The notes: generated by a model from the sequence alone, not told the origin. A DNA stretch of 64,000 bases from Agrypnia vestita (GCA_016648135.1 JADDOH010001963.1:62001-126000), one strand, 5' to 3'. Positions 43,796 to 54,480 are shown, numbered from the stretch's first letter. Program-made: numbers and translations.

Positions 43796-43808
43796 CATGT
43801 GGGCAATG

Positions 43809-43990
43809 TTACAGTACACCGTTGTCGAAAATCAAGGATTTGACTTCTTTCTTAAACTGTTCGTATTTTGGAATGTTCCAATATGTATTGTACCATTTAA
43901 CTCCCAAGTATGTATAGTGATGTTGTGCCGTGGTGGTTCTTAAAGATGGTAAGTATTTGTATTCGGATTGTTCTCTTTACCGGGATGATT
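43809..43990 (-). mobile_element. LINE C-terminal scrap (CR1-like)
   Basis: Minus frame reads KYLPSLRTTTAQHHYTYLG, VKWYNTYWNIPKYEQFKKEV and ends KSLIFDNGVL stop. Typical C-terminus after the RT domain. Confidence 0.7.
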
Positions 43991-43999
43991 TATACATGT

Positions 44000-44575
44000 T
44001 TTATTTTATTTATTCATCTTCATCTTGATACATGTCGTAGGAAAGGGAGCCGCTCATCTCACTAGGAAGAACAGTTGACAATACAGTGAGAACAAAATAA
44101 TTTAAATATTACAAAAAGCTATATAACTATAAAATTAATCAATTAATTGAGAGTATAAATATAAAATATGGATACTAAAAACATTAGTAGATATCAATAC
44201 AGGGTGTAACTGTACTATACCGACTTTAAATAGATAAATAGGTGCCTAGCACACATTATAATAATATTTTTTTAAATTAATAGGTAATTAGGATTAGGTA
44301 AGAATTGTAACATTGTAATTTTGTAACTAAATCATTTGTAAACACAATAACTGGATTAAAGTTATTGAGTTTACAAATGATTTATGTAAAATCATAAATA
44401 AAATAATATTGTATTCAGGTTAGTTTAGAATATTATTGAGAATAGGTAGGTAGTAAGTTTTTGATGTAATTAGTTACAAAAAATCAGGCATTTTTATACT
44501 TTAAATAAAATAAATAATTCAGTTTATTGTTCGCTTTTTAGTGTTACACGATTGACAAGATTAACACGCATGTGA
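44000..44575. other. No gene seen
   Basis: AT-rich, with an imperfect inverted phrase CATTTGTAAACACAATAACT / GTTATTGAGTTTACAAATG near 44330-44385. Confidence 0.4.
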
Positions 44576-44735
44576 TAAAAACTGGTGATAGTTTAACAAT
44601 ACTATGGTTGCGGTGTATAGTGTTGTGAACATAGTAGTGTCGTGTTAGTCCTGACGAAGAGACGGGTACGTCTCGAAACCGGTAGACCTTAAATCTGGTA
44701 GTGGTTTTTACTAATTGAACTAACACTTTTTTATA
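44576..44735 (+). mobile_element. Ribozyme family b, single arm
   Basis: Matches the right arm of 17454-17778 (GTGTTAGTCCTGACGAAGAG.., AATCTGGTAGTGGTTTTTAC) without an inverted partner. Confidence 0.65.
44651..44684 (+). ncRNA. Hammerhead-ribozyme-like motif (family b)
   Basis: CTGACGA, extra A, GAGACG/CGTCTC stem with loop GGTA, GAA, ACCGGT, A, GACC. Stem I is AGTC/GACC with one mismatch. Confidence 0.65.
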
Positions 44736-44769
44736 TTCATAATGAATTACCATAAAGTAATAAAAAATA

Positions 44770-45335
44770 CAATCTTTTTCTTCCTTCTTCTTCCTTAGCC
44801 TCTTTCCCTCCACTGCTAGATGTAGGCATCTTCCATTTCTCCACTCATCTCTGTTTCTCCCCCTTCGCATCCAGGTTCTTCCTGCTTGCTGGACAACGTC
44901 GTCAGACCGCCTTTTGGGAGGTCTTCCGACGCTTCTATTTTTCGTCCAGGGCCTCCACTGTAGGATTCTGGGTGCCCATCTAGTATCCTCCAGTTGGGCC
45001 GTATGTCCAGCCCACTGCCAATTTAGTTTCGCAATACGGTCCATAATATCGGCAACTTTTGTTCAGCGTCTTATTTCCTCATTTCTTTCCATGGCCCGCT
45101 GGGTACATTTTGATTTGTGTATGCTTTTTTATGTTAGTGTCGCTGCTTCTAGGCCATATGTCAACATCGGTAGGATACATGTATCGAACATTTTAGTTGT
45201 CAGGCTTACTGGGATTTCTTTATTTTCAAACAAGTGTTTCAATTTAATATTATAATAAAAATACAATAGTCTCAAATAATTTCTCAACAGTAAGCAAAAG
45301 ACGGGTAGGAAAGATTTTCCCAGTAGTAACATTAT
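44770..45335 (-). mobile_element. LINE reverse-transcriptase C-terminus (RTE-like)
   Basis: Minus frames give TKMFDTCILPMLTYGLEAAT, QRAMERNEEIR-like, then MDRIAKLNWQWAGHTAQLED, RWAPRILQWRPWTKNRSVGR and PPKRRSDDVVQQAGRTWMRR. A conserved block order with at least one frameshift. Catalytic part absent. Confidence 0.85.
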
Positions 45336-45397
45336 ATTTTTTTGTGAATTAGATTTTTCTGTATATCTTTCTAATTGATTAATTAATTTGATTTAAA
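45335..45397 (+). mobile_element. SINE tail
   Basis: TTTGTGAATTAGATTTTTCTG and TTTCTAATTGATTAATTAAT, the tail of the SINE at 54483-54612. Confidence 0.55.
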
Positions 45398-45440
45398 GAT
45401 TTTTCATGTAGGCGTCCTACTAGTCTCGGCACTCACCTTA

Positions 45441-46334
45441 CGCCGGCCGCACACTGGATGCGTTTTCGTACAAAATTGAGTAGTACGTATTCGTACGAAT
45501 ACGCAAGTACATTCCTGACCTTCCAAGTAGTAGGTACTGAACATCGCACACTGTACACGATTTAGTAGTGCGCGTACGCACGTATAGATGCGACGTCCGA
45601 TACGATCCGGATTTGTTCGGAAATTTTTGCGATATTGAAAATTTCGTCAATTTGACACATGACCACAAATGTTTGTGGGACCAAAGTAATTCAACTGCGT
45701 GACCATCAGCGCTGATCACGGCGGAAAATCTCTAAAGAACTAAAAAATACCTGTAAGTCAAATTTTTTTTTTCAATTGATTGAGCAACCTATGTTATGGA
45801 ACTTCAGTAATAACATATTTTTTTAAATAATACTTCGAATGATTTTTAAAAGCAGTGAACAAAAGACATTTCATTCGAATTTTTTGACAGTCTCGCAGCA
45901 CCCTGATGATGGAATGGTAATTTCTGGAACATGTCGGTGAAAAAAACTCACATAAAAGTAGATTTATACAAATATCATAATCAATATTTTTTAATAATTT
46001 GTTTTAATAAAGGTGAGGTATAATTATGTACCCCGAACAAAAAACTTTTAAATATTTCTCCGATGTTATGAGCTCGTGTTGTTGCACTTGGATTCTCCCC
46101 AGCATTTGTGAATCTATTACACGGATAGTCGTGAACTTTGTCATTATTTAAGTCGCCCATTATAGAGTTTTCCAGAAGATGCAGATTATTCATTTGGCAC
46201 AAACGTCATTGGAGAAATGCGCAAAGTAACTGATCGTGACAACGCAAGACGCAATCAGTGTGCGCGCTCCAATACGTACGAAAATAGTCGTACGAATACG
46301 TACGTAATAATTCGTATCCAAAGTGCGGCAGGCC
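45441..46334 (-). mobile_element. PIF/Harbinger-type element, copy 2
   Basis: CGCCGGCCGCAC../..GTGCGGCAGGCC ends flanked by TTA (45438-45440, 46335-46337). The 73-codon minus frame 45981-46202 reads MCQMNNLHLLENSIMGDLNN, CNRFTNAGENPSATTRAHNI and GEIFKSFLFGVHNYTSP, a likely Harbinger transposase C-terminus. A ribozyme remnant (45903) lies within. Confidence 0.8.
45903..45935 (+). ncRNA. Decayed hammerhead motif (seventh family)
   Basis: CACC then CTGATGA, extra T, a loose GGAA..TTTC stem, GAACATGTC and GGTG. Stem I CACC/GGTG is perfect. One A of the GAAA box is missing, so cleavage is unlikely. Confidence 0.45.
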
Positions 46335-46880
46335 TTAATTAAAAACTGTTTGATGATGGTGGATGGCCATTACCGGGGTCAGGACGCCGTCCCTGGCCAG
46401 TTCTCGGGGCTCCTCCGCCGCGACCGCCCGCCTCGGAGTACTTCCTCTCGCTTCAAAGCTGTCCAGACACATCTGCCAACTTCCTGGTCAGCACCAGCCA
46501 CCCACCTTTCCTCCACCTCTGTCTCACAGCCGGCCGCGTTCTGAACTAAGCGGTGCTTCTTTATCTATTCGAATTGAAGCTTACAATGCACGAAGGTGTT
46601 TTGCAAAGAAAAAGATTAAAACGTTTGAAAAATATCTGCTCCATACGTGTATTAATCGCTTACAATAATATCTGTAATACAACTTACTTAAAGGTGATGT
46701 TTGTGTGCGTGTACGTTGGGTTAAAGCGTATGAAATCATTATTTTAAGTTTTTGCTTGTGTCTGTTTGTGTCTGCGGATAAGTCCACACCTGGCACGGAC
46801 AATTGCAAGAATAAGAATATGATTTTACTGAAGACCGAGTTTTTTGCGGCCTGAGTTTTATAGTATATTGCTAATTCTGT
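46335..46880. other. GC-rich patch, no gene supported
   Basis: 46370-46545 is GC-rich. The plus frame 46363-46668 runs from it into AT-rich DNA and has no motif. On the minus strand a donor-like GTAATG exists, but all frames across the patch contain stops. Confidence 0.3.
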
Positions 46881-46884
46881 ATCT

Positions 46885-46931
46885 CGACAGACATGTATAT
46901 CTAACATTGTGTTAGATATACATGTCTGTCG
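46885..46931. repeat. 21-bp perfect hairpin
   Basis: CGACAGACATGTATATCTAAC and its exact inverse around the 5-nt loop ATTGT. It ends 5 bp before the target duplication of the ribozyme element at 46949. Confidence 0.9.
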
Positions 46932-47007
46932 CCATAAAACGTTAGGTTTTAAAATATGTTTTACTTTACTTTGTAATACACACACACAATACGAGCTATT
47001 AAATTAC

Positions 47008-47046
47008 TACTATAGTTTCGAGAGGAGCAGTCCCTCTCATCATCAG
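47008..47046 (-). ncRNA. Hammerhead-ribozyme-like motif (family e, left arm)
   Basis: Minus strand TAC, CTGATGA, extra T, GAGAGG/CCTCTC stem, GAA, palindrome ACTATAGT, A, GTA. Stem I TAC/GTA. All core bases present. Confidence 0.7.
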
Positions 47047-47228
47047 GTATAGATAATAACTAACTTAAATACAACATTTATCAATCTAATCGGGATTGGT
47101 CAGGGGGAGCGCGGTGGGGAAGGGTATATTTTTCCCCGAACAGGTCTAGGAGTGGTGAAGTGGACTGAAATGTGATATTATTTATTTAGAATGATAAATT
47201 TTGTATTTAAGTTAGTCATTATCTATAC

Positions 47229-47267
47229 CTGATGATAAGAGGGACTGCACCTCTCGAAACTGTAGTA
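47229..47267 (+). ncRNA. Hammerhead-ribozyme-like motif (family e, right arm)
   Basis: TAC, CTGATGA, extra T, AAGAGG/CCTCTC stem, GAA, ACT-GT-AGT as a tiny stem III with a 2-nt loop, A, GTA. All core bases present. Confidence 0.7.
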
Positions 47268-47358
47268 GTAATTTAATAACTCATATTGTGTGTGTATTAC
47301 AAAGTAAAGTAAAACAAATTTTAAATTATAATGTTGCAATGATATTAAACGTTAGGTT

Positions 47359-47628
47359 ATTTACAATCACGAATAGTGAGCTTCCTAATTGATTGAATTC
47401 GTTAAATTCAAACCTGTCAAACACAAGGCGTCAAGAAGCGGCGTCACAATGTTATGCAAGAACTGTCAAGAAACAGGAATATTGCTTAGTTCAGAATACG
47501 GATGATTATCTTCCTATCTTGGCCCACCAGCACCACTTCTCTATCGCGTCTAAACCAACCACTTCTAGCACCGGCAGGATATAGGTCACTCCTGTATTCA
47601 AGGAGGACATTTTTGACGCCGGGCAATC
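47359..47628. other. No gene seen
   Basis: No supported feature. Confidence 0.4.
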
Positions 47629-47630
47629 TA

Positions 47631-48155
47631 CAGGGTTATTTGTAAAACATTAATAACCTCGCAGGACTATACTCCTGCCTTGATTATGAGTCGAACATGT
47701 TCCAGCTATCATGACCTAATATATCAATAGTTATGGAGATATGCGACATCAAAGTTTGCATTTTTTTTTCTATATTTCTGACTTATTTTTTGTAGAACGT
47801 TGGACTGTCACTACAGTAACTTATATCGAACATGAAAAATTCATTCCCTTTAATACAAGTCAAATAAAAAAATTAAAACCTTCGGATTCCAATTGGATTT
47901 TTTTCAGAGTTTTAATCATTTTATTGAATTAGTATTGAAACGAATGAATTTTTCGTAATAGATATTAGTTACTATAATGATAGTCCAACGTTTTACAAAA
48001 AATAAGTCAGAAATATTGAAAAAAAAATGCAATCTTTGATGTCGCCTATCTCCATAACTATTGATATTAGGTCATGATAGCTTGAATATTTTCGACTCAT
48101 AATCAAGGCAGGAGTATAGTCCTGCGAGGTTATTAATGTTTTACAAATAACCCTG
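47631..48155. mobile_element. Fold-back MITE, type copy
   Basis: Complete 525-bp element: CAGGGTTATTTGTAAAACAT at the left and its inverse at the right, TA duplications (47629-47630, 48156-48157), two inverted halves meeting around 47890. Ends and TA suggest a Tc1/mariner-type transposase in trans. No coding capacity. The 11 to 16 relatives in the window fall into at least three subfamilies. Confidence 0.9.
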
Positions 48156-48189
48156 TATAAGGATGTCCCCAATCTATAATAAGGACAGT

Positions 48190-48430
48190 GCTTCGCATAC
48201 TTTTCATTTTAGAGTGTTTCACAACGGTAAATCAATATAAATAACTACTTAGCTGTAACCTTCAAAAATGATAGAACATTGATTCGCGGATTTGCTGAAC
48301 CCTAGTGTATATTTAAAGCATATTTTTGGCGATCTATGGAGAGGCGGCCGTAGCAAAATGCGTTAATCCGCCGGTTCGGGGCCGTTTTTTAGCCGTGAAA
48401 CAGACAGACAACGAAATTATTAAGTGATTG
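48190..48430. repeat. Retroelement-like tail
   Basis: GTGAAACAGACAGACAACG and CGAAATTATTA at the right end, as at 41520. Confidence 0.35.
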
Positions 48431-48635
48431 TGATAGTTGATATTTACGTATTGGTTAAAAATGTATTTTGATACAATAATACGCTGAACTACACTATAGT
48501 GCAGTTAAATTATTAATATTTGTTTTTGAAGTGGTACAAATGCAAACTGTTGGTTTGTGATAGCAAAAATAAGAGATGAATGTCTTCGAATCGTCGTGAG
48601 ACTTTCGCCGCAGCATCGCAGTCATATGTTGCGAC

Positions 48636-49142
48636 TAGGGAATACAATCCCGAGCCGGGATTGCCCTTTCGGGATCGCTCAAGATTAGAATTTCCATTCC
48701 CGCGGGATCCCTACGGATCGGGATCCCGAATACTTTTGTGTTTTTCTTTGTATGTATGGCTAAAAGCAATTAACGACAATGCCTTGCATTTTTATATCAG
48801 CAATTTTAATAAAATGTTCATTATTAATCATTGCATTAAAGTTTTTGTAGGCGTTTTTCCAAGCATTAATCAGTCAATGTAATAGAGTTAGTAGTAGTTT
48901 TTATTACTACGTTAGGTTGATGAAATACAGCAAATATTATTCAAAGTTATTTTCATTATTTGAATGTGACATGAACATAAGTTTTAAGTTCTTATCTACT
49001 AAAAGCTGTATAGATGTATACAATTAAATATACAAAACATAAAAAATGTTGATCAATCCCGACAATATCGTCCGATTTTTCGGTTCGGGATTGATCTCGT
49101 AAAATGCCTCGAGATCTCGCGGGATCGGGATTGCATTCCCTA
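48636..49142. mobile_element. Non-autonomous hAT element, copy 3
   Basis: TAGGGAATACAATCCCGA../..CGGGATTGCATTCCCTA ends with a perfect 8-bp duplication GTTGCGAC (48628-48635, 49143-49150). Inverted relative to copy 1. It preserves the empty site of the family b ribozyme element. Confidence 0.9.
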
Positions 49143-49349
49143 GTTGCGACGAATCGAAAAACGTGTGCGTTTTCATAAAAAAACCAAGTGTATAGGTACC
49201 CACTTTCAAGTTTTGTTGATTTTCGGCCTAAAACAGTTCCGTTTTCAAAAGATTCGAAACTGTACAACTTTGACAGCCGCGATGAATGTCGAATGAACGA
49301 ATGTGTTTTTTGTTTTGAAAACGAATATCTGACAATTACGTTGTTTTTG

Positions 49350-49670
49350 CCAATGATATAATAAAGTGTAGATACGTTACAAGCGTGAAATCTTGGCAAC
49401 TTAAAAGTTAGCTAATTGCCTTACTTGCATTCCTTATCCAACCGATCGAAACAAAGGAACAGAGTATCGTACACTATTGTAAGAATGAGTATGTTATTTT
49501 AGTCACCGTGACTTTAAATTACCTGATTTTTCTGTCTACACGCAGAGCGTTTGTGAAATAAGTGTGCCATGATTTGTAGTCTCTTTCAATGCAATATTAG
49601 CTACATATGAAAGCCGGCTAGTGTGGGAATAACGTGTCTATATTATAATACGTCAACGGTTTTTGCAATA
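49350..49670. repeat. Dispersed repeat pair, copy 2
   Basis: See 34595-34905. Confidence 0.7.
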
Positions 49671-50605
49671 ACATCGACAATAAGTTCAACAATAAAGACA
49701 AAAGTTTTCAATTTAACAACCGCTCATTAGTCAGCTTTTGAATTAAGCATCTTCATGATTGGTACTCGATTAAAGATGGCCGACAACGTATTACTTATAT
49801 TACTGGAGCACTAATTTCAAGTGAATATATTTTTGACAGTTTAACGGATGCGCGCGCATTTCGCTGTTACGCATTTCCGCTACAATGCGTACTCTGCGCG
49901 TGCGCAACTTTCGTTAGTATAATTTTTTTATCCCGAATGCGTCAAAAAAACTATAATTTCGTCTCTTTAAAATTCAGTGTTTGGCAAGGACGAAATTTGA
50001 CGTTTTTTAATAAAGTTTTTTCTTCATTGTGTTTCGTTGTTGAAGATAAAATTTTTCATTGATTGCTTCACAAAATTTCCACCATTTTAAGTTATAAACT
50101 ATAGGTTAAGAACAAAAAAATCACTTTGTACTTCTTCTTCGTAAGGTGGTGAGACTGTTGAAATGGCGTAACAATGTCCACTTTTGCGTCACAACCGCTC
50201 ACCAGTGATTCGAGTCTCCTCTGTTGGCAAGAACAGTCCTGCTCGGTGCTTCCTGTTCCGTTCAAAACTAATATTTCCTTCCACATCTATTTCTACCTCC
50301 ATCACCTTGTCTTTTCCGCATTCTTCATAGCGATCTTTCACACCGTCTGTCCTCGGGCTCATTGATTACATGTTGATTTCAGTTCACTTCCTTTCTACTC
50401 TCAGTGTCAAATAATCACCTAGTGGCAAGGTATGGATGGATGGTGTTAATATATTAAGTTAAACTAAATGTGTTGACTGTTAAATAAACGTGGTCAAATG
50501 AGTTCGTTTCAGTGTGCACTGACTGTTGGCGAGAAGTGAAATAGCGCAGAAGTATCGACAAAACACGCGACTCGGGGCCACCCGAGAGGGCGGAGGCAAT
50601 TCAAG
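49671..50605 (+). promoter_or_regulatory. Upstream region of the 481-codon gene
   Basis: No coding frame of its own. It contains CTGCGCGTGCGCAAC at about 49894 (near the NRF1/Ewg palindrome, one change) and TTTCAGTGTG at about 50506, which could be an insect initiator (TCAGT) or a splice acceptor of a 5' UTR exon. An in-frame TGA at 50537 closes the coding frame upstream. Confidence 0.35.
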
Positions 50606-52051
50606 ATGAATTCCAACGCGGAAAAGAAAAAGATCGATTGCTACAACAAAACCGTCAGAAAACAAGAAGTCGTCAGACCGTCTTCCATCATGTCCAACAC
50701 CTCCACGCGGACCACGGTGAAGACGCAGGCCATCAGGGAGAACGGCCGCTACCACTCCAGGTCCGGCTCCATCTCCAGGACGTCCTTCCTCTCCGAGAGG
50801 ACGGACAGGAGCGCGGAGCTGCCCGCGGAACTGTCTCTCTCGCTGCGCGGCAGCCCCGCCCTCCGGAGGACGCACCGGGCCAACTCGCTGCCGGCCTCCT
50901 GCAGCCGGAGGTACTCCTTCGAGACCAACCTGCGCCAGACCAGGCTGGTGGCCAAGAAGACCGGCCAGAGCAAGAAGCGGGACTCGCGCGAGATAGAGTG
51001 CAGGAGCGCGGAGTGCGTCTTCCACCAGAGGGTGTCCCTGGACCTGTCGCAGCTGTCGGACTTCGCGGACTCCGAGGGGGAGAGCAGGGACACGGTGGGC
51101 CGCCAGGGCTCCGAGCGGGTCTCCGGCAGACGGAGGCGCAGCGTCGAGAAGGTCAGCAGGGCGGACGGGGGCCCCGGCGCGAGGAGCACGTCCAACTCCC
51201 CGTCCTCGAAGGTCTCCTCGTGCTCGCACAAGCTGATCAGGAGGAGCTCCCTGCAGAGCTTCAGCCCGAGAGCGCCGACCTTCGCGTCGTCCTTCGACGG
51301 CGCGAGCAGACCGTGCCCCGCGCGGAATCAGGACGGGCGGCGCCGCGCGAGCTCCGCCACCACCCTGCGCAAGTGCTCCGTGGGCTCCAGCCTCTCCAGG
51401 CACTCCGAGCTGGTCTTCTCCTCCAACTCGCCGGACTGCACCTCGGACGCGTCGACCTGCGAGTTCTCCCCCTGCAAGCTGTCTCCCGACGCGCCGCAGA
51501 GGCCGCAGCGCGCCGGCCCGGCGGCCAGCCCCGAGGCCCGGCTGCCCGGCTCCAGCTCCGGCCGCCGCCGGGAGACCGAGTCCGCGGACGGCGACGCCAG
51601 CGAGAGCGCGCCGGTCAAGGAGAAGGGAGAGTGGAACGACTTTTGGCAGAACTACAACAGCTCGCTGGCCGCCTTCCCCACCAAGTTCTTCTACGACGAC
51701 TGTCCGACGCCGTTCTACGAGCCGGACGGGAGCGCGGACATGAAGGCCTTCGAGATAGACCCGGCCGCGACGGAGGCCGCCAGGAGCGCGGAGCCCGAGG
51801 CCGGGGACAGGAGGGGCGTGGCGCTGTCCAGGAGCGAGGCCCGGGAGATGATCCACTGCGCGCACCGCCTGGCGGAGATCCTCACCTCGGCTCTGGACAG
51901 GGCGGCCAGGGAGGAGCCCGCGGCGGGGAGCGGGGGGGCGGCCCCCGAGAGGCAGGAGGAGGCGAGGAAGGGGGACAGGGGCGAGAGGAAGCGGCAGGAG
52001 CTGAAGGACATAACGGTCATCCGGGGAGACTCCAAGGATGTTTTGCTGTAA
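50606..52051 (+). CDS. Uncharacterised Ser/Arg-rich protein, 481 aa, intronless
   Basis: An open frame of 481 codons, strongly GC-rich at third positions and flanked by AT-rich DNA. The start is the first ATG after an in-frame TGA at 50537. Residues 1-300 are basic and Ser-rich, probably disordered, with RRxS sites (RRYSFET, RRRSVEK, IRRSSLQS, RRASSAT) that suit PKA-type kinases or 14-3-3 proteins. Near residues 342-374 there is an aromatic block, EWNDFWQNYNSSLAAFPTKF then FYDDCPTPFYEPD, the best candidate for a folded or binding segment. A predicted helix follows (about 407-437, SRSEAREMIHCAHRLAEILT). No signal peptide, membrane helix or enzyme motif. Function unknown. Confidence 0.8.
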   Translation: MNSNAEKKKIDCYNKTVRKQEVVRPSSIMSNTSTRTTVKTQAIRENGRYHSRSGSISRTSFLSERTDRSAELPAELSLSLRGSPALRRTHRANSLPASCSRRYSFETNLRQTRLVAKKTGQSKKRDSREIECRSAECVFHQRVSLDLSQLSDFADSEGESRDTVGRQGSERVSGRRRRSVEKVSRADGGPGARSTSNSPSSKVSSCSHKLIRRSSLQSFSPRAPTFASSFDGASRPCPARNQDGRRRASSATTLRKCSVGSSLSRHSELVFSSNSPDCTSDASTCEFSPCKLSPDAPQRPQRAGPAASPEARLPGSSSGRRRETESADGDASESAPVKEKGEWNDFWQNYNSSLAAFPTKFFYDDCPTPFYEPDGSADMKAFEIDPAATEAARSAEPEAGDRRGVALSRSEAREMIHCAHRLAEILTSALDRAAREEPAAGSGGAAPERQEEARKGDRGERKRQELKDITVIRGDSKDVLL

Positions 52052-52323
52052 TCGAATTAATGTACGCACTGTGCAGACTTCTCGTGCCGCGTAAGTCAAG
52101 GTGACATGTGCAACCGAGAGACGGCGTTTATTACGAAGAAACGAAATTGCATCATTTTAATGCTAAAGATGTTTCCAATTTTCAAGTCCAACCGACAAAA
52201 ATTACTTAACTTAATGTTACTAATACGCGGGTACCTGGGTACCCATTTTCAAATTCGAGATTTAATATTTTTATCCATGAAGCCAGATGTTTTTGTCCGT
52301 TTGGAACCCCGCAATTTGAATTA
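52052..52323. other. 3' flank of the 481-codon gene
   Basis: AT-rich, with no clear AATAAA signal. It contains the palindromic phrase GGGTACCTGGGTACCC at 52229-52244. Confidence 0.4.
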
Positions 52324-53393
52324 CAGTAAAACTTCGTTTTAACACTTCTCCAGGGAACAAAAAAAATCGGTGTAGAACTGAGGAAAAAGTAAAAGTGAGG
52401 AAATGAAAATTGTATACAAAAATGAGCTTTCGATGGAAGTAAAAACAATTAATGCTTAAAATAATTTCATAGTACATATGTTATTTTCAAAAATTTACAT
52501 TATCTTTTAGATTACTTTTTACCATGTTACTATTTTTTTATGTTGCTATTGCTAAAAAAAATAACCCTGTTTCAACGGCGTTGTAAATGTATTTTTGTAT
52601 CAATCAGTTCGTGTACATCAGTTTGCCTACAATCCTCTACTTGATTCAGGTCAACATTTGGGTCCTTATTCTCTAGGTAAATCGCTAAATTTTTGAGGCC
52701 GATTGTTTTTTTATAGCGCCCATAGGTGTCTTCAATTTCGTATTCTGTTAAAAAAAATGGCGGATGCTCTAAACTCGGCCGCTAAATTTCATTTTAAAAT
52801 CATGATGCATTTTATGATTTAAGAAAAAAAATTCAAGAAAGTGCGTAAAACAAAATGAAATGTGAATTTAACAATACAAACTAACGAAATACTTTAAAAA
52901 ACGATTCATAAGTTAATACATCGCGGCGGCTGTCATTTAGATCGCGCCAAAACGCGAGTGAAAACCGCCACTGCGCCGTTCACGGAATATAGAAGCATCG
53001 TTACGATTTTCGCGCGCTCGAATTGCTGATGGTAAAATGAGTACAATTAGTAAAAAAGAGTATTATTCAAGCGTTAAAAACATTTACATACACTAATTAG
53101 TGTGTCCCTTTTTACCTTACTTCATTACTAACGTAATTTATACGCGCTCGAGCCGGAGCCCAAACACAAAAGACGGTAACTGCCGCGTTAAAAATTCATC
53201 TAATGTTGACATATTGAATTTTCTAAATAATTCGGTGTAATGTAAATAAACCGGGGAAGTGAAAAAAATTCATCCGCGTAAATTGCGGGAAATATTTATA
53301 TGGAAATGTATGGAGATGAAATGGGACTTCGAATTTTCGGTGTAAATAGCGGGAAAACGTAAAAACGAGGAACGTAAAATCAAAGTTTTACTG
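52324..53393 (-). mobile_element. pogo/Tigger-like element relic
   Basis: Ends CAGTAAAACTTCG.. and ..CAAAGTTTTACTG, inverted over 11 bp and flanked by TA (52322-52323, 53394-53395). The minus frame 52572-52748 reads TEYEIEDTYGRYKKTIGLKN, AIYLENKDPNVDLNQVEDCR and ends HLQRR stop, possibly the end of its transposase. The rest is not coding. Confidence 0.65.
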
Positions 53394-53639
53394 TATTTGA
53401 AAGGGGGGGAAATATAGGGAAGACGGACATTGCTATGAGAAGTAGCGATCTTCTAAGAAGCTATTTGACAACTGTCTAAATATCAGTTTGTGAGATACAA
53501 AACAAAATAATGTACGGGGGATTGTCCTTCCAGGTTGAGTACCCGGGTACCTTGGGTAGCAACTATGCAGAATGAGAAACTCAGGGTAGTAACGTAACAG
53601 TTAAACTTTTTAGTCCAAATAATTAACATAAACTACGCA

Positions 53640-53940
53640 AGTCTCACATTGATGACTCTCTCTCAAAACGACAAAAACCCAACAGAAAAAATATTTTAAA
53701 ATTTTTTAATAATCTTATTTGACTCGTATCAAAGCGAATAAATGTTCAATATTCCGTAAAAGTTACTGTATTGATAGTCCAATGTTTTACCGAAAATACG
53801 TTAAAAGTATTTTAAAATTTGATGTCGCTTATCTCCGTGACTTTCGACATTTCACCCAAAGTGTAAAGAATATTTTCTATTCAAAATTGCATGAGGAAGT
53901 CCCCCCAAGTTTTTGTTACTAAATATGAGACGCTCTGTAC
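53640..53940. mobile_element. Fold-back MITE, right half, third subfamily
   Basis: GATAGTCCAATGTTTTACCG, GATGTCGCTTATCTCCG and TTTCACCCAAAGTGTAAA, ending GACGCTCTGTA. Confidence 0.65.
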
Positions 53941-54480
53941 ATATTGTAAACTGGCATGTTTCAAAATTGGCACAATAAATTGTGTTTTTATTTTAAAAAA
54001 GGCCATCACATTTTCAAATATGCATTCTCCATATATTACGTAACACGAATTTCATGATTTTTGGAGCCCTCCCCCGTCCTTGTCACATTTGTGTGACCCC
54101 CCCCCTCCCCTGGTGTGACGTCACAAATTTTGGAATTTATAATTTAGAAATTATCAAATTAAAACTGCGATTCGAAAAATTATTAAATATTTTTAAAATT
54201 GTTAAAATATTTTTCATAAAATCAACAATAAATTAACAAAGTCCAATAAAATTATAAAAACCTTGGAAAAAATTATTTTTTGAAATTTTCGAAACATAAG
54301 TATATTGTGAAAATATTTAAGAATGATTAATTTAATGTATTTTAAATAAAATAAAAAATTTACAATAAAAATTTGTATTAGGGCTCAAAATGACGTTCCA
54401 TCACATGAGTGTTATAAAAATCTATTTTGAAAATTTTTGAATTAGAAACTTTACTGACGAACGTTATTTTCAAATCAAAT
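53941..54480. other. No gene seen
   Basis: AT-rich. A C-run near 54096-54110 is the only local anomaly. Confidence 0.4.

Larger units (their letters stand above)
46949..47346. mobile_element. Ribozyme inverted-pair element, family e
   Basis: Inverted arms (46957-47088 and about 47190-47314) around a spacer of about 100 bp, plus a short right tail, bounded by a perfect 12-bp direct repeat AAACGTTAGGTT (46937-46948, 47347-47358). Each arm has a full hammerhead motif. Confidence 0.85.

Noticed and set aside
46363..46668. 101-codon frame in a GC-rich patch as a gene
   Set aside because: It runs from a GC-rich into an AT-rich half without change of frame quality, has no motif and no splice support.
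50480..52104. Long open frames overlapping the 481-codon gene (539 codons on the minus strand, 488 on the plus strand in another frame)
   Set aside because: They are rich in G, R, A and P, as expected for shadow frames of a GC-rich gene. They lack motifs and conserved blocks, and the 481-codon frame has the better start context and composition.
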